The notes: generated from the sequence alone by a model not told the origin. A stretch of 55,049 nt of DNA from an uncultured Kiritimatiellota bacterium (GCA_944391085.1 CALXSE010000014.1:1-55049), one strand, 5' to 3'. Shown: positions 7,485 through 16,718, numbered from the stretch's first letter. Numbers and translations: made by a program.

Positions 7485-8255
7485 TCACCTCACGGGGATG
7501 CCGGCCTGGCGGAGGCCGTCTTTGATGCGCCGGCAGGTGAAGCCCATGGAGTGGACCATGCTGGCGACGAGGGCGGCGTCGGCCCGCGCCTCGCGGAAGA
7601 CGTCCACCAGGTGGCGGATCTCGCCGGCGCCGCCGCTGGCGACGACGGGGACGGGGACGGCCTCGGCGACCTGCCGGGTGATGTCCAGCTCGTAGCCCTG
7701 GCGCACGCCGTCGGTGTCGATGGCGTTGAGGCAGATCTCGCCCGCGCCGCGCGCCACGGCCTCCCTGGCCCAGGCCACGGCGTCGCGCCCCGTGGGCTCG
7801 CGCCCGCCGCGGACGACGACCTCGTAGCCGCTGGGGATGGCGGCGGAGGGGCCAACGCGCCGCGCGTCCATGCCCAGGACGACGCATTGGCTGCCGAAGG
7901 CCTCGGCGCCCTGGGTGAGGATGGCCGGGTCGCGCACGGCCAGGGAGTTGAGCGAGACCTTGTCCGCGCCGGCCAGGAGGGCCGCGCGCATGTCCTCCAC
8001 GCCGCGGATGCCGCCGCCAACGGTGAAGGGGATGGTGAGGGCGCGGGCGGCGCGCGCGACCATGCCCAGGTCGCAGGCGCGGCGCTCGGCGCTGGCGGTG
8101 ATGTCGTAGAAGACGATCTCGTCGGCGCCCTGCTCACAGTAGCGCGCGGCCATCTCGACGGGGTCGCCGACGTCGACGTTGCCCTGGAAGCGGACACCCT
8201 TGGTGACGCGGCCGTCGCGGACGTCGAGGCAGACGATGAGGCGTTTGAGAAGCAT
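7485..8255 (-). CDS. hisF: imidazole glycerol phosphate synthase, cyclase subunit
   Basis: 256 residues, a (beta/alpha)8 barrel. It joins ammonia from HisH to PRFAR, giving imidazole glycerol phosphate for histidine and AICAR for purines. The first catalytic aspartate is in [18 protein letters not shown] (Asp11 of E. coli), the phosphate-binding loop in FTVGGGIR, and the second aspartate in [23 protein letters not shown] is the second phosphate loop. The start overlaps the hisH stop by one base (TGATG), so the two subunits are translationally coupled. The other histidine genes are not in the window. Confidence 0.97.
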   Translation of the reverse strand: MLLKRLIVCLDVRDGRVTKGVRFQGNVDVGDPVEMAARYCEQGADEIVFYDITASAERRACDLGMVARAARALTIPFTVGGGIRGVEDMRAALLAGADKVSLNSLAVRDPAILTQGAEAFGSQCVVLGMDARRVGPSAAIPSGYEVVVRGGREPTGRDAVAWAREAVARGAGEICLNAIDTDGVRQGYELDITRQVAEAVPVPVVASGGAGEIRHLVDVFREARADAALVASMVHSMGFTCRRIKDGLRQAGIPVR

Positions 8256-8872
8256 CAGCGGCCCTCCCAGGAGAGAAACGCGCGCAGGAGCCCGGCGCCG
8301 GCCTCGCCGCTGCGCTCGGGATGGAACTGCGTGGCGAAGAGGCTCCCGCGGCGGAGGGCGGAGGCGAAGCGCACGCCGCAGAAGTCCGTCCATCCCGCGA
8401 CGTCGGCCGCCTCGGAGGGCCGGGCGAAGTAGGAGTGGACGAAGTAGAAGGCCGAGCCATCGGGGACGCCCGCCCAGAGCGGGTGCGGGGCCTGGGCGAC
8501 GGTGTTCCAGCCCATATGCGGGATCTTGGCGGCGGGGTCGAGCGCCGGGTCGAAGCGCACGCAGCGCCCGGGGATGAGGCCCAGGCCCTCGACGCCGCCG
8601 TCCTCATCGGAGCCTTCGAGGAGCAGCTGCATCCCCAGGCAGATGCCGAGGATGGGCGCGCCCTCGGCGGCGGCGCGGCGCAGGAGCGCGTCGAAGCCGC
8701 GGGCGCGGAGGCCGGCCATGCCGCTTTTGGCGGAGCCGACGCCGGGGAAGACGAGGCGCCCGCCCTGCCAGTCCTCCGCGCGCCCAATGAGGCGCGGCGT
8801 CTCGCCCAGGCGCTCGAAGGCCAGGCGAACGCTGGTGAGGTTGCCCGCGCCGTAATCCAGAATCGTAACCAT
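8255..8872 (-). CDS. hisH: imidazole glycerol phosphate synthase, glutaminase subunit
   Basis: 205 residues, class I glutamine amidotransferase that feeds ammonia to HisF. The N-terminus [14 protein letters not shown] fixes the start. The nucleophile lies in [16 protein letters not shown], and the His-Glu pair in [11 protein letters not shown]. The start codon lies only 7 bases past a perfect extended -10 box, so the transcript is predicted to begin at or within the ATG with no leader or ribosome binding site. Every other promoter-start pair I examined in the window has a longer leader. Confidence 0.97.
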   Translation of the reverse strand: MVTILDYGAGNLTSVRLAFERLGETPRLIGRAEDWQGGRLVFPGVGSAKSGMAGLRARGFDALLRRAAAEGAPILGICLGMQLLLEGSDEDGGVEGLGLIPGRCVRFDPALDPAAKIPHMGWNTVAQAPHPLWAGVPDGSAFYFVHSYFARPSEAADVAGWTDFCGVRFASALRRGSLFATQFHPERSGEAGAGLLRAFLSWEGR

Positions 8873-8878
8873 GCGCCC

Positions 8879-8890
8879 ATTATAGCAAAA
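8879..8890 (-). promoter_or_regulatory. extended -10 promoter for hisH operon, overlapping the pnp terminator
   Basis: Minus strand TTTTGCTATAAT, a perfect extended -10 with the hexamer at 8879-8884. Its T-run is also the T-run of the pnp terminator stem. Predicted start near 8872, the first base of hisH. Confidence 0.65.
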
Positions 8891-8912
8891 GCCCCGGCGC
8901 GCGCCGGGGCTT
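8887..8912 (-). terminator. intrinsic terminator of pnp
   Basis: A perfect 20-base GC palindrome (8891-8910) flanked by AA/TT pairs is followed on the minus strand by TTTTG. It starts 22 bases past the pnp stop. Confidence 0.75.
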
Positions 8913-8934
8913 CGGAGGGGCGTGGGCCGGGGGC

Positions 8935-11070
8935 TCACTCGCCGCGGGACTGGCGGTCGAGGTCGCGCATGGCCTCGCGGCGGGAGAGCTTGATGCGGCC
9001 GCGCTCGTCGATGCCGATACACTTGACCATCATCTTGTCGCCCACCTTGCAGACGCTCTCGACGGAGGGGATGCGGCGGTCGGAGAGCTCGGAGATGTGG
9101 CAGAGGCCGTCCTTGCCGGGGAGGATCTCGACGAAGGCGCCGAACTCCTTGATGCCGGTGACGGTGCCCTCGTAGATCTTGCCTTCCTCGGCCTCGGCGC
9201 AGATGGACTCGACCTCGCGCTTGGCGGCCTCCATGCTCTCGGCGGAGACGGCGAAGATGGAGACCTTGCCGTCCTCGGCGATGTCGATCTGGGCGCCGGT
9301 GGAATCGGTGATGCGGCGGATTTCCTTGCCGCCGGGGCCGATGAGCGCGCCGATCTTGTCCACGGGGATCTGGACGACGACGATGCGCGGGGCGTAGGGC
9401 GAGAGCTCGGCGCGCGGCGCGGGGATGACCGTCTCCATGAAGTCGAGGATGTGGTTGCGCCCCACGCGGGCGGCCTCGAGCGCGCCCTCGACGAGGTCCC
9501 ACGTCAGGCCGCGGAGCTTGAGGTCCACCTGGAAGCCGGTGATGCCCTTGCGCGTGCCGCCGATCTTGAAGTCCATGTCGCCGCAATGGTCCTCGGCGCC
9601 GAGGATGTCGGTCACCAGCACCTTCTTGGAGAGGTCGGGGGTGGTGAAGAGGCCCACGGAGATGCCGGCGACGGGGGCGGTGATCGGGATGCCGGCGTCC
9701 ATCAGCGCCAGGCAGCCGCCGCAGATGGAGGCCATGGAGGAGGAGCCGTTGGAGCCCATGATCTCGCTCACCACGCGGATGGAATAGGGGTAATCCGCGG
9801 GGACGACCTCGGCCAGGGAGCGCTCGGCAAGGGCGCCGTGGCCGATTTCGCGGCGGCCGGTGGTGCCCAGGCGGCCGACCTCGCCGGTGCAGTAGGGCGG
9901 GAAGTTGTAGTGGAGGATGAACTTCTTCTGCTTGGGGCCGCCGGCCACGGAGTCGAGGTCCTGCGCGTCCTTGCTGGTGCCGAGGGTGACGGTGGCCAGG
10001 TTCTGCGTCTCGCCGCGGTTGAAGACGGCCGAGCCGTGGACGCGGGGGAGCACGCCGACCTGCGCGGCGAGGGGGCGGATCTCGTGCTGGGCGCGGCCGT
10101 CGATGCGCTTGCCGCGCTCCAGGAAGTTCGCGCGGACGGTCTCGATCTCCAGCGCGTCGAAGAGGTGGACGAACTTGACGTCGTCGATGACCCACTGGCC
10201 GTTCTCGTCCTTGCCGTACTTGTCCTGGCAGGCGGCGAGGAGCTCGTCGCGGATGGCCTTGACGGCGGCCTCGCGCTCCAGCTTGCCGGGGATGACGAGG
10301 GCGTCGGCCAGGCGCGCGCCGGCGAGGCCGCGGATGAAGCCCATCTTCTCGGGGTCCTCGGGCTTGTCGGCGATGTCCTTGTCGGGCTTGCCCAGGGCGC
10401 GGCGCATCTCAATCTGCAGGTCGATGATCTTCTCGACCTCCTCATGGGCGCGCTTCATGGCGGCCAGGAAGTCGGCCTCGGAGATTTCCTTGGCGGAGCC
10501 CTCCATCATGAGGAACTTGCCGCGCAGGCCCGCGTAGAGAAGGTCCAGGTCGGACTGCTGGCGCTGGGCGTGGGTGGGGTTGATGACCCACTCGCCGCCG
10601 ATGCGGCCGATGCGCACGCAGCCGATCGGGCCCATGAAGGGGACCTCGGAAAGGTGGAGCGCGGCGGAGGCGGCGTTCACGGCGCAGACGTCGCCGTCGA
10701 TCTCGCCGTCGCAGCTCACCAGCATGGAGTTGACCTGGACGTCGTTGTAGTAGCCGTCGGGGAAGAGGGGGCGGATGGGGCGGTCGCACATGCGCGCGGT
10801 GAGCGTCTCCTTCTCGGAGGGGCGCGCCTCGCGCTTGAAGAAGCCGCCGGGGAAGCGGCCGGCCGCGTAGAACTTCTCGCGGTACTCGCACTGCAGCGGG
10901 AAGAAGTCGATGCCCTCGCGCGGCTTGTCCGTGCAGGTGACGGCGCAGAAGACGCTGGTGTCGCCGATGGAGACGATCACGGAGCCGGCGGCCTGACGCG
11001 CCAGGAGGCCCGTCTCGATGGTGAACTTGCGCCCGGCGATCTCCGTGGAGAATTGCTTGCTGTTTTGCAT
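8935..11070 (-). CDS. pnp: polyribonucleotide nucleotidyltransferase (PNPase)
   Basis: 711 residues, the full bacterial length. It is a phosphorolytic 3'-5' exoribonuclease of the RNA decay machinery. Order: RNase PH domain 1 (from [31 protein letters not shown]), an alpha-helical linker, RNase PH domain 2 ([23 protein letters not shown], then [14 protein letters not shown]), a KH domain ([23 protein letters not shown]) and a C-terminal S1 domain ([28 protein letters not shown]). The substrate-binding [18 protein letters not shown] segment is intact. It has its own promoter, a leader with a stem at its very 5' end, and its own terminator, so it is monocistronic. Confidence 0.97.
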   Translation of the reverse strand: MQNSKQFSTEIAGRKFTIETGLLARQAAGSVIVSIGDTSVFCAVTCTDKPREGIDFFPLQCEYREKFYAAGRFPGGFFKREARPSEKETLTARMCDRPIRPLFPDGYYNDVQVNSMLVSCDGEIDGDVCAVNAASAALHLSEVPFMGPIGCVRIGRIGGEWVINPTHAQRQQSDLDLLYAGLRGKFLMMEGSAKEISEADFLAAMKRAHEEVEKIIDLQIEMRRALGKPDKDIADKPEDPEKMGFIRGLAGARLADALVIPGKLEREAAVKAIRDELLAACQDKYGKDENGQWVIDDVKFVHLFDALEIETVRANFLERGKRIDGRAQHEIRPLAAQVGVLPRVHGSAVFNRGETQNLATVTLGTSKDAQDLDSVAGGPKQKKFILHYNFPPYCTGEVGRLGTTGRREIGHGALAERSLAEVVPADYPYSIRVVSEIMGSNGSSSMASICGGCLALMDAGIPITAPVAGISVGLFTTPDLSKKVLVTDILGAEDHCGDMDFKIGGTRKGITGFQVDLKLRGLTWDLVEGALEAARVGRNHILDFMETVIPAPRAELSPYAPRIVVVQIPVDKIGALIGPGGKEIRRITDSTGAQIDIAEDGKVSIFAVSAESMEAAKREVESICAEAEEGKIYEGTVTGIKEFGAFVEILPGKDGLCHISELSDRRIPSVESVCKVGDKMMVKCIGIDERGRIKLSRREAMRDLDRQSRGE

Positions 11071-11100
11071 GGCTGTGTCTGGTCTCTCGCGGGTCGTGGC

Positions 11101-11157
11101 CGGAAAGAAGGTGCGCCACCCTGTCCGCGATGGGGTTTCTCTGTTGCTTTCTTTCCG
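11101..11157 (-). promoter_or_regulatory. stem at the 5' end of the pnp leader
   Basis: A perfect 9-bp inverted repeat (11149-11157 with 11101-11109) spans 39 bases that include a small GGTG/CACC hairpin. The 5' arm coincides with the predicted transcription start. In E. coli a leader stem on pnp mRNA is cut by RNase III and then degraded by PNPase, which represses its own synthesis. The same logic here is inference. Confidence 0.45.
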
Positions 11158-11163
11158 CCCGCT

Positions 11164-11193
11164 ATCGTATCACAAAGCGCGGCCCACGGACAA
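11164..11193 (-). promoter_or_regulatory. pnp promoter
   Basis: Minus strand: -35 TTGTCC (11188-11193), 18-base spacer, extended -10 TGA-TACGAT with the hexamer at 11164-11169. Predicted start near 11157, about 87 bases before the pnp ATG. Confidence 0.55.
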
Positions 11194-11194
11194 C

Positions 11195-11222
11195 AAAAAA
11201 GACCGGGGCGGACGCCCTGGCC
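11195..11222 (-). terminator. intrinsic terminator of tRNA-Ala
   Basis: A 9-bp stem with one mismatch (11214-11222 with 11201-11209, loop of 4) is followed by TTTTTT on the minus strand. It lies 22 bases past the tRNA 3' end and abuts the pnp -35 box. Confidence 0.7.
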
Positions 11223-11244
11223 TCTCTGTTCGCTTCCTTTTTTA

Positions 11245-11320
11245 TGGTGGAGGTAAGGAGAGTCGAACTCCTGACCTTTTGAATGCCATTCAAACGCTCT
11301 ACCAACTGAGCTATACCCCC
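11245..11320 (-). tRNA. tRNA-Ala(GGC)
   Basis: 76 bases including an encoded CCA. The acceptor stem GGGGGTA pairs with TACCTCC (one G-U). The D-arm is AGCTCAGTTGGTAGAGC. The anticodon stem TTTGA/TCAAA holds loop ATGGCAT with anticodon GGC, reading GCC, and the T-arm contains GTTCGA. It stands alone with its own promoter and terminator. Confidence 0.95.
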
Positions 11321-11337
11321 GGAAAAGGAATGCACAT

Positions 11338-11391
11338 AAGATAGCACATCGGCAGGAAGGATGCAAGCACTTTTTTGATTTTTTTGATTTT
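11338..11391 (-). promoter_or_regulatory. tRNA-Ala promoter with UP-like A-tracts
   Basis: Minus strand: A-tracts at 11371-11391, -35 TTGCAT (11361-11366), 17-base spacer, extended -10 TGC-TATCTT with the hexamer at 11338-11343. The A-tracts lie just upstream of -35, where UP elements bind the alpha subunit of RNA polymerase, as expected for a strong stable-RNA promoter. The remaining gap to 11485 holds a 9-bp inverted repeat near 11395-11425 without a T-run on the transcribed side. Confidence 0.6.
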
Positions 11392-11485
11392 CCCCCGCGA
11401 AGGCCCGGCGGGGGCACCTTCGCGGCGTCCGCCGGGGACGTGCCCGGCCCGGTTCCCGGGAGGGGCCCGTACGCCCACGCCGCCC

Positions 11486-12073
11486 TCAGTCGCGGGCGGG
11501 AAGGGCAAGGGGCGGGAGGTCGTTGAGGAGGATGCGCAGGGTGAGGAGGGCCCAGGCGGTGTCCTCTGGGCCGCCCCAGTGGCCGCCCGGGGGGGCGATG
11601 CGCTGGGCGTCGATAAGGGCCAGGGCAAGGGCCCTGCGCCAGCCGGCGGGGGCCTCCGCGCCGGGCGAGGAGAGGGCGGCGGCGAGGGCGGCGAGGGCCT
11701 TGGGGTCGCCGACCGGCGCGCTGAGGGCGGCGGCGAGGTTGGTGTGGGCGGGGGGCGGGGGGAGGGCCTGCTCGAGGGGGGTGAGCTCGCAGGGGGCGAG
11801 GGTGAAGGGCTTGCCGGCGGGGGCGAGGGCGTAGCGGCGGATGACGGCGCGGGCGAGGTCGTTGGTCTCCGGGGGCTGGGCGGCGAGCCATTGCCTGGCC
11901 TTGTCGACGGCGCCTTCGGCCTCCTGGGCGATGGAGAGGGGGAGCGTGGCCTCGGTTTGGACGCGGAAAGCGCCGCCCTGCCGGGCGCCGGCGACCCCCG
12001 CGGCCAGGGCGCAAAGGACGGCGGCCAGGAGGCGGGAGGCGGAGCGGAGGGGATGGGGCGCGGGGGGGGGCAT
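11486..12073 (-). CDS. putative secreted protein of unknown function
   Basis: 195 residues. A basic N-terminus then a hydrophobic stretch LLAAVLCALAAGVAGA followed by RQGG suggests a cleaved signal peptide. The rest is Ala/Leu/Pro-rich, with helical segments such as EAEGAVDKARQWLAAQ and PAGWRRALALALIDAQR. I recognise no domain. A GGAG ribosome binding site precedes the ATG. It follows the PilB-like gene by 56 bases on the same strand, so it may be the last gene of the pilB-pilT-pilB unit; whether it belongs to a secretion or pilus apparatus is unproven. Confidence 0.6.
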   Translation of the reverse strand: MPPPAPHPLRSASRLLAAVLCALAAGVAGARQGGAFRVQTEATLPLSIAQEAEGAVDKARQWLAAQPPETNDLARAVIRRYALAPAGKPFTLAPCELTPLEQALPPPPAHTNLAAALSAPVGDPKALAALAAALSSPGAEAPAGWRRALALALIDAQRIAPPGGHWGGPEDTAWALLTLRILLNDLPPLALPARD

Positions 12074-12129
12074 GGCTTGGCTCCTGCCGTCAAAGCGTTC
12101 AGGCGCGCGTAGGGGGGCGGCGTGCGCCC

Positions 12130-13809
12130 TTAGGTGTAGCGGAGGACTTCGTCGACGGTGGTGTAGCCGTCGAGGACGTTGCGGATGGCGTCCTCGCGCA
12201 TGGTGCGCATGCCGAGCTCGCGGGCTTTCTCGCGGATGACGAGGGTGGGCTCGCGGCTGTTGATCATGTCGCGGACGGGGTTTGACATGCGGAGGTATTC
12301 GAAGACGCCTTTGCGGCCTTTGTAGCCGGTGGCGTTGCAGACTTTGCAGCCTTTGCCGAAGGCGAACTTGCGCGCGCCGATGTCGGCGCGCGTGAGGCCG
12401 AGGCGGTGGATGGCCTCGTCGTCCGGGTCGTAGAAGGTCTTGCAGTTGGCGCAGCAGGTGCGGACGAGGCGTTGGGCGAGGACGGCCTGGAGGGTGGAGG
12501 AGATGAGGTAGGGGGCGACGTTCATGTCGACCAGGCGGGTGACGGCGCCGGCGGCGTCGTTGGTGTGGAGGGTGGAGAAGACGAAGTGGCCGGTGAGGGC
12601 GGCCTGGACGGCGATCTCGGCGGTCTCGAGGTCGCGGATTTCGCCGACCATGATGACGTCGGGGTCCTGGCGGAGGAAGGCGCGGAGGACTTTGGCGAAG
12701 GTGTTGCCCTGCTGGGGGTTGATGGGGACTTGGACGAGGCCCTCGATGTCGTATTCGACGGGTTCCTCGGCGGTGAGGATCTTGGTGTCGACCTTGTTGA
12801 TGTAGCGGAGGCAGGAGTAGAGGGTGGTGGTCTTGCCCGAGCCGGTGGGGCCGGTGACGATGAAGATGCCGTTGGGTTTCTCGATGTCGAGGGTGATGCC
12901 GTCGTAGATGTCCTCGGGGAGGCCGATGTTCTCGAGGTCAAGGGAGACGGCGGAGCGGTCGAGGACGCGGAGCACGACGGATTCGCCGTGGACGGTGGGG
13001 AGGCAGGAGACGCGGAGGTCGACCTGGCGGCCCGCGACGGTGAGGGCGATGCGGCCGTCCTGGGGGACGCGGCGCTCGGCGATGTTGAGGTTGGCGAGGA
13101 CCTTGATGCGCGAGATGATGGGCAGCGCCATGCTCAGCGGCGGGGGGTTCATCTCGTAGAGGGCGCCGTCGACGCGGTAGCGGATCTTGAAGTCCTTCTC
13201 GAAGGGCTCGATGTGGATGTCGGAGGCGCGGTCGGTGATGGCCTGGTAGAGGACGAGGTTGACGAAGCGGATGACGGGGGCGGAGGAGGCCGCGCTCTCG
13301 ATGCCCTTCTCGTCGGAGGAGGCGGCGTCGAACTCGGGGAGCTCCTCGATGAGCGCGTCGGAGGCGTCGCCGCCGGAGAAGTGCTCGTCGATGGCGGCGC
13401 GGATTTGGGCCTCGGGGGCGAAGACGAAGCGGATCTCGCGGGAGAGGAGGAAGGTGAGCTCGTCGATGACGTCGGCCTCGACGAGGTCTGAGGCGGCGAA
13501 GGTGACGTGGTCGGACCCGGCCTCGACGGGGACGATGGAGTGGAGGCGGACGCTGGCGACGGGGACAAGGGTCTTGAGGGTGTCGTCGAACGCGACGGCG
13601 GAGAGGTCGACGACGTCGGAGCCCTGGCTGCCGGCCATGAGGGTGAGGAGATCCTCCTCGGAGAGGACGTCGAGGTCGAGGATGAGGGTCTTGTAGGGCT
13701 TGCCGCTCTCGACGTGCAGGCGGACGAGGTCGTGGGCCTGGGCGTCGTCGATGAAGCCGTTGTCGCGGACGAGCTCGACGAGGGGCGGGAGCTGGAGGGT
13801 GTCTGCCAT
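12130..13809 (-). CDS. GspE/PilB-family assembly ATPase (copy 1)
   Basis: 559 residues. An N-terminal GspE_N/MshEN-like region (1-160) is followed by the hexameric secretion ATPase core. Walker A is GPTGSGKTTTLYS, the Asp box and Walker B are AEEPVEYDIEGLVQV and DVIMVGEIRD, and the His box is TGHFVFSTLHTNDA. A zinc motif of two CxxC pairs is present in CCANCKTF and KGCKVCNATGYKGRKG. These ATPases drive polymerisation of type IV pili or type II secretion pseudopili from the cytoplasmic face. The start is 3 bases after the pilT stop. With a second PilB beside it, it may serve a different pilus or secretion system; which one cannot be told. Confidence 0.93.
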   Translation of the reverse strand: MADTLQLPPLVELVRDNGFIDDAQAHDLVRLHVESGKPYKTLILDLDVLSEEDLLTLMAGSQGSDVVDLSAVAFDDTLKTLVPVASVRLHSIVPVEAGSDHVTFAASDLVEADVIDELTFLLSREIRFVFAPEAQIRAAIDEHFSGGDASDALIEELPEFDAASSDEKGIESAASSAPVIRFVNLVLYQAITDRASDIHIEPFEKDFKIRYRVDGALYEMNPPPLSMALPIISRIKVLANLNIAERRVPQDGRIALTVAGRQVDLRVSCLPTVHGESVVLRVLDRSAVSLDLENIGLPEDIYDGITLDIEKPNGIFIVTGPTGSGKTTTLYSCLRYINKVDTKILTAEEPVEYDIEGLVQVPINPQQGNTFAKVLRAFLRQDPDVIMVGEIRDLETAEIAVQAALTGHFVFSTLHTNDAAGAVTRLVDMNVAPYLISSTLQAVLAQRLVRTCCANCKTFYDPDDEAIHRLGLTRADIGARKFAFGKGCKVCNATGYKGRKGVFEYLRMSNPVRDMINSREPTLVIREKARELGMRTMREDAIRNVLDGYTTVDEVLRYT

Positions 13810-13812
13810 CGC

Positions 13813-14931
13813 TTATTCCCCTTGCATTTCGCGGAGTTTCTGGACGGTGGTCTCGGGGTCTTGGGCCTTGGTGACGAGGTCTTCGTAGGAGATTTTGCCC
13901 TCGGAGTAGAGGCGCAGGAGGGAATCGTCGAGGGAGATCATGCCGAACTTGGCGCCGGTCTGGATGTCGGACGTGATCTGGAAGGTCTTGTTGTCGCGGA
14001 TGCGGGAGCGGATGGAAGGGGTGCTCATCATGATCTCGAAGGCGGCGCAGCGGCCCTTGCCGCCCTTGTCGGCGCGGGGGAGGAGGACCTGGGAGATGAC
14101 GGCGACGAGGGACATGGAGAGCTGGGTGCGGACCTGCTCCTGCTGGTTGGTGGGGAAGGAGTCGATGATGCGGTCGACGGTGGAGGCCGCGCCGGTGGTG
14201 TGGAGGGTGCCGAAGACGAGGTGGCCGGTCTCGGCGGCGGTGATGGCCGCGCCGATGGTCTCGAGGTCGCGCATCTCGCCCACGAGGATGACGTCGGGGT
14301 CCTGGCGGAGGGCGCGGCGGATGGCCTCGGCGAAGGAGGGGACGTCGGCGCCGACCTCGCGCTGGGTGACGATGGATTTCTTGGAGTAGTGGTAGAACTC
14401 GATGGGGTCCTCGATGGTGATGATGTGGCAGTCGCGGTCCTCGTTGATGATGTTGATCATGGAGGCGAGGGTGGTGGACTTGCCGCTGCCGGTGGGGCCG
14501 GTGACGAGGATGAGGCCGCGGGGCTTGTAGAGCAGCTCGTGGACGGCCTCGGGCAGGCCCAGCTGCTCGAGGGTGAGGATGGTGGAGGGGATCTGGCGCA
14601 GGACGAGGCCGTAGTTGTGGCGCTCCTTGAAGACGGAGACGCGGAAGCGGGCGGCCTCGGAGAAGTAGAGGCCGAAGTCGGCGCCGCCGTTCTTCTCGAC
14701 CTCGGCGATCTGCTCCTCGTTGGAGATCTCGAGGGCGAGCTTGGCGACGTCGGCCTGGGTGAGGGGCGGGACGTCCAGCGGCTCGAGGGCGCCGGAGCAG
14801 CGGAGGTAGGGGGGGCCCCCCACGCGGATGTGCAGGTCGGAGGCGCCTTCGTCGACGGTCGCCTGCATGAGGTCTTGCATCGTGATCTCGGTGACGGCCT
14901 CCTGGGCCAGCTCGTACACGCTCTTGTCCAT
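13813..14931 (-). CDS. pilT: type IV pilus retraction ATPase PilT
   Basis: 372 residues, typical PilT length. The N-terminal part has [19 protein letters not shown]; Walker A is [13 protein letters not shown], Walker B is [14 protein letters not shown], and the His box is [23 protein letters not shown]. The segment [16 protein letters not shown] is characteristic of PilT rather than PilB, and there is no CxxC zinc motif. It powers pilus disassembly and retraction. It lies between two PilB-like genes, 12 and 3 bases away, which implies that at least one of them makes a retractable pilus. Confidence 0.93.
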   Translation of the reverse strand: MDKSVYELAQEAVTEITMQDLMQATVDEGASDLHIRVGGPPYLRCSGALEPLDVPPLTQADVAKLALEISNEEQIAEVEKNGGADFGLYFSEAARFRVSVFKERHNYGLVLRQIPSTILTLEQLGLPEAVHELLYKPRGLILVTGPTGSGKSTTLASMINIINEDRDCHIITIEDPIEFYHYSKKSIVTQREVGADVPSFAEAIRRALRQDPDVILVGEMRDLETIGAAITAAETGHLVFGTLHTTGAASTVDRIIDSFPTNQQEQVRTQLSMSLVAVISQVLLPRADKGGKGRCAAFEIMMSTPSIRSRIRDNKTFQITSDIQTGAKFGMISLDDSLLRLYSEGKISYEDLVTKAQDPETTVQKLREMQGE

Positions 14932-14943
14932 TGCCGAACTCCT

Positions 14944-16632
14944 TTAGTTTTCGTCGCCCATGGTGGCGCGGAGGACTTCCTCGAGGGTGGTCATGCCGCT
15001 GGCGACCTTGAGCATCCCGTCCTCGCGCAGCGTCCGCATGCCCATCTCGCGGACGCGGGCGCGGAGGGTGGTGGTGGGGACCTTGTCGAAGATCATGCGC
15101 TGGACGGTGTCGTCCACGGTGAAGATCTCGAAGATGCCTTTGCGGCCCTTGTAGCCGGTGTTGTTGCAGACGGGGCAGCCCCTGCCCTTGAACATGCGCA
15201 TGTGCGCGACGTCCTTGGCCATCGCGCCGAGCATCTTGCGCTCGTGCTCGGTGGGCGTGTGCTCCTCGCGGCATTTCTCGCAGACGGCGCGCACCAGGCG
15301 CTGGGCCATCGCCGCGCGCAGGGCCGAGGCCACGAGGAAGGGCTTGATGCCGATGTCCGTGAGGCGCGTGACGGCGCTGGGCGCGTCGTTGGTGTGCAGG
15401 GTGGAGAAAACGAGGTGGCCGGTGAGCGCCGCCTCCATAGCGATTTCCGCCGTCTCGTGGTCGCGGATTTCGCCGATCATGACGATGTTCGGGGCCTGGC
15501 GCAGGATGGAGCGCAGCGCGGCCGAGAAGTCCAGCCCCACGGCGCGGTTCACCTGCACCTGGTTGATGCCGCTCATCTGGTATTCCACCGGGTCCTCGAC
15601 GGTGATGAGCTTCTTGTCCGGCCGGTTGATCTGGCCCAGGCAGGCGTAAAGCGTCGTCGTCTTGCCCGAGCCGGTGGGGCCGGTGACCAGGATGACGCCG
15701 TCGGGCAGGCCGATGAGGCGCTCGAACTTCGCCTGGTCGTCGGAGAGGAAGCCCAGCTGCGGCAGGCCCAGGGCCAGGTTCTGCTTGTCCAGGATACGCA
15801 TGACGATGGATTCGCCGAAGTTCGTCGGCACCGTGCTCACGCGCAGATCCAGCTCGCGCTCGCCCATCTTCACCTGGATGCGGCCGTCCTGCGGGATGCG
15901 CCGCTCCGAGAGATCCATGTTCGCCATCAGCTTGACGCGCGAGAGGATGGCCCCCTGCAGGCGCTTGGGCGGCGGATCCATCTCGCGCAGCGCGCCGTCG
16001 ATGCGGAAGCGCACGCGGAAACGCTTCTCCATCGGCTCCAGGTGGATGTCCGAGGCCTTCATCTTGCAGGCGTCCATGAGGATGAGGCTCACCAGGCGGA
16101 TGACCGGCGCGTCGCCCTCCCCGGCCTCGTCCACCTCCATCTCCCTGCGCTGGCTCACCAGGCCCTCGCCGGTGTCCGTCGCGTTCGGGTCGAAGGTCAG
16201 CGGGTAATACTTGTCCATCAGGCGCTTCACGTCGCCCGAGGTCACCACCACGAAATCCGCGTTCTTCCCGTTCAGACGGTAACGGATCGCGTCCTGCGCG
16301 TCATAGTTCGCCGGGTCGCAGATCGCCACCGTCACCGAATCCTCGTCCGCCTGCAGGGGCACGGCGTTGTACTTCCGCGCCGTCTCCGCGTCCAGCAGCG
16401 CCACCGCCGCCGCGTCCACGTCGTCGCCCTCGATCGAGGCGAAGGGCATCCCGAACTGCTCGGCCAGCGTCCCCAGCACGTCCTCCTCCGAGACGGCCCC
16501 CCGCGCCACCAGCCAATCCAACGGCGTCTGCCCCTCCTCGCGCTTGGCCTCCACGGCCTCGGCCACCTGGGCCGCGCTCAGCCGCCCCGTCTCCTGAAGA
16601 ATCTGCAACGCATACTCGTCGTTCGTCGTCAC
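14944..16632 (-). CDS. GspE/PilB-family assembly ATPase (copy 2)
   Basis: 562 residues. I choose the GTG at 16632, which has GGGAG 8 bases upstream and gives TTNDEYALQILQETGRLS, a normal MshEN/GspE N-terminus; the much longer open frame upstream is antisense to the LysM gene. The core has GPTGSGKTTTLYACLGQ, NIVMIGEIRDHETAEIAME, TGHLVFSTLHTNDAPSAV and the zinc pairs CEKCREEH and GCPVCNNTGYKGRKG. It heads the cluster and has its own promoter. It matches copy 1 in layout but differs throughout the N-terminal third. Confidence 0.93.
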   Translation of the reverse strand: MTTNDEYALQILQETGRLSAAQVAEAVEAKREEGQTPLDWLVARGAVSEEDVLGTLAEQFGMPFASIEGDDVDAAAVALLDAETARKYNAVPLQADEDSVTVAICDPANYDAQDAIRYRLNGKNADFVVVTSGDVKRLMDKYYPLTFDPNATDTGEGLVSQRREMEVDEAGEGDAPVIRLVSLILMDACKMKASDIHLEPMEKRFRVRFRIDGALREMDPPPKRLQGAILSRVKLMANMDLSERRIPQDGRIQVKMGERELDLRVSTVPTNFGESIVMRILDKQNLALGLPQLGFLSDDQAKFERLIGLPDGVILVTGPTGSGKTTTLYACLGQINRPDKKLITVEDPVEYQMSGINQVQVNRAVGLDFSAALRSILRQAPNIVMIGEIRDHETAEIAMEAALTGHLVFSTLHTNDAPSAVTRLTDIGIKPFLVASALRAAMAQRLVRAVCEKCREEHTPTEHERKMLGAMAKDVAHMRMFKGRGCPVCNNTGYKGRKGIFEIFTVDDTVQRMIFDKVPTTTLRARVREMGMRTLREDGMLKVASGMTTLEEVLRATMGDEN

Positions 16633-16668
16633 GCCAAGCTCTCCCGAAAAACGTTCATCATCACTTTC

Positions 16669-16697
16669 AGAATAACAAAACCGCGCCCCCCGCGCAA
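16669..16697 (-). promoter_or_regulatory. promoter of the pilB-pilT-pilB cluster
   Basis: Minus strand: -35 TTGCGC (16692-16697), 17-base spacer, extended -10 TGT-TATTCT with the hexamer at 16669-16674. The predicted leader is about 30 bases. It is divergent from the LysM operon promoter. Confidence 0.6.
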
Positions 16698-16709
16698 ACC
16701 CCGCGGATA

Positions 16710-16718
16710 TGCTACAAT
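16710..16718 (+). promoter_or_regulatory. extended -10 promoter of the LysM-nspC operon
   Basis: TGC followed by TACAAT, hexamer 16713-16718, no clear -35. The predicted leader is about 25 bases and contains GGAGG. Confidence 0.6.

Noticed and set aside
11371..11425. T-rich tract next to a 9-bp inverted repeat as a terminator
   Set aside because: On the minus strand the hairpin is followed by A-runs, and on the plus strand the T-run precedes the hairpin, so neither orientation gives an intrinsic terminator. The A-runs fit an UP element instead.
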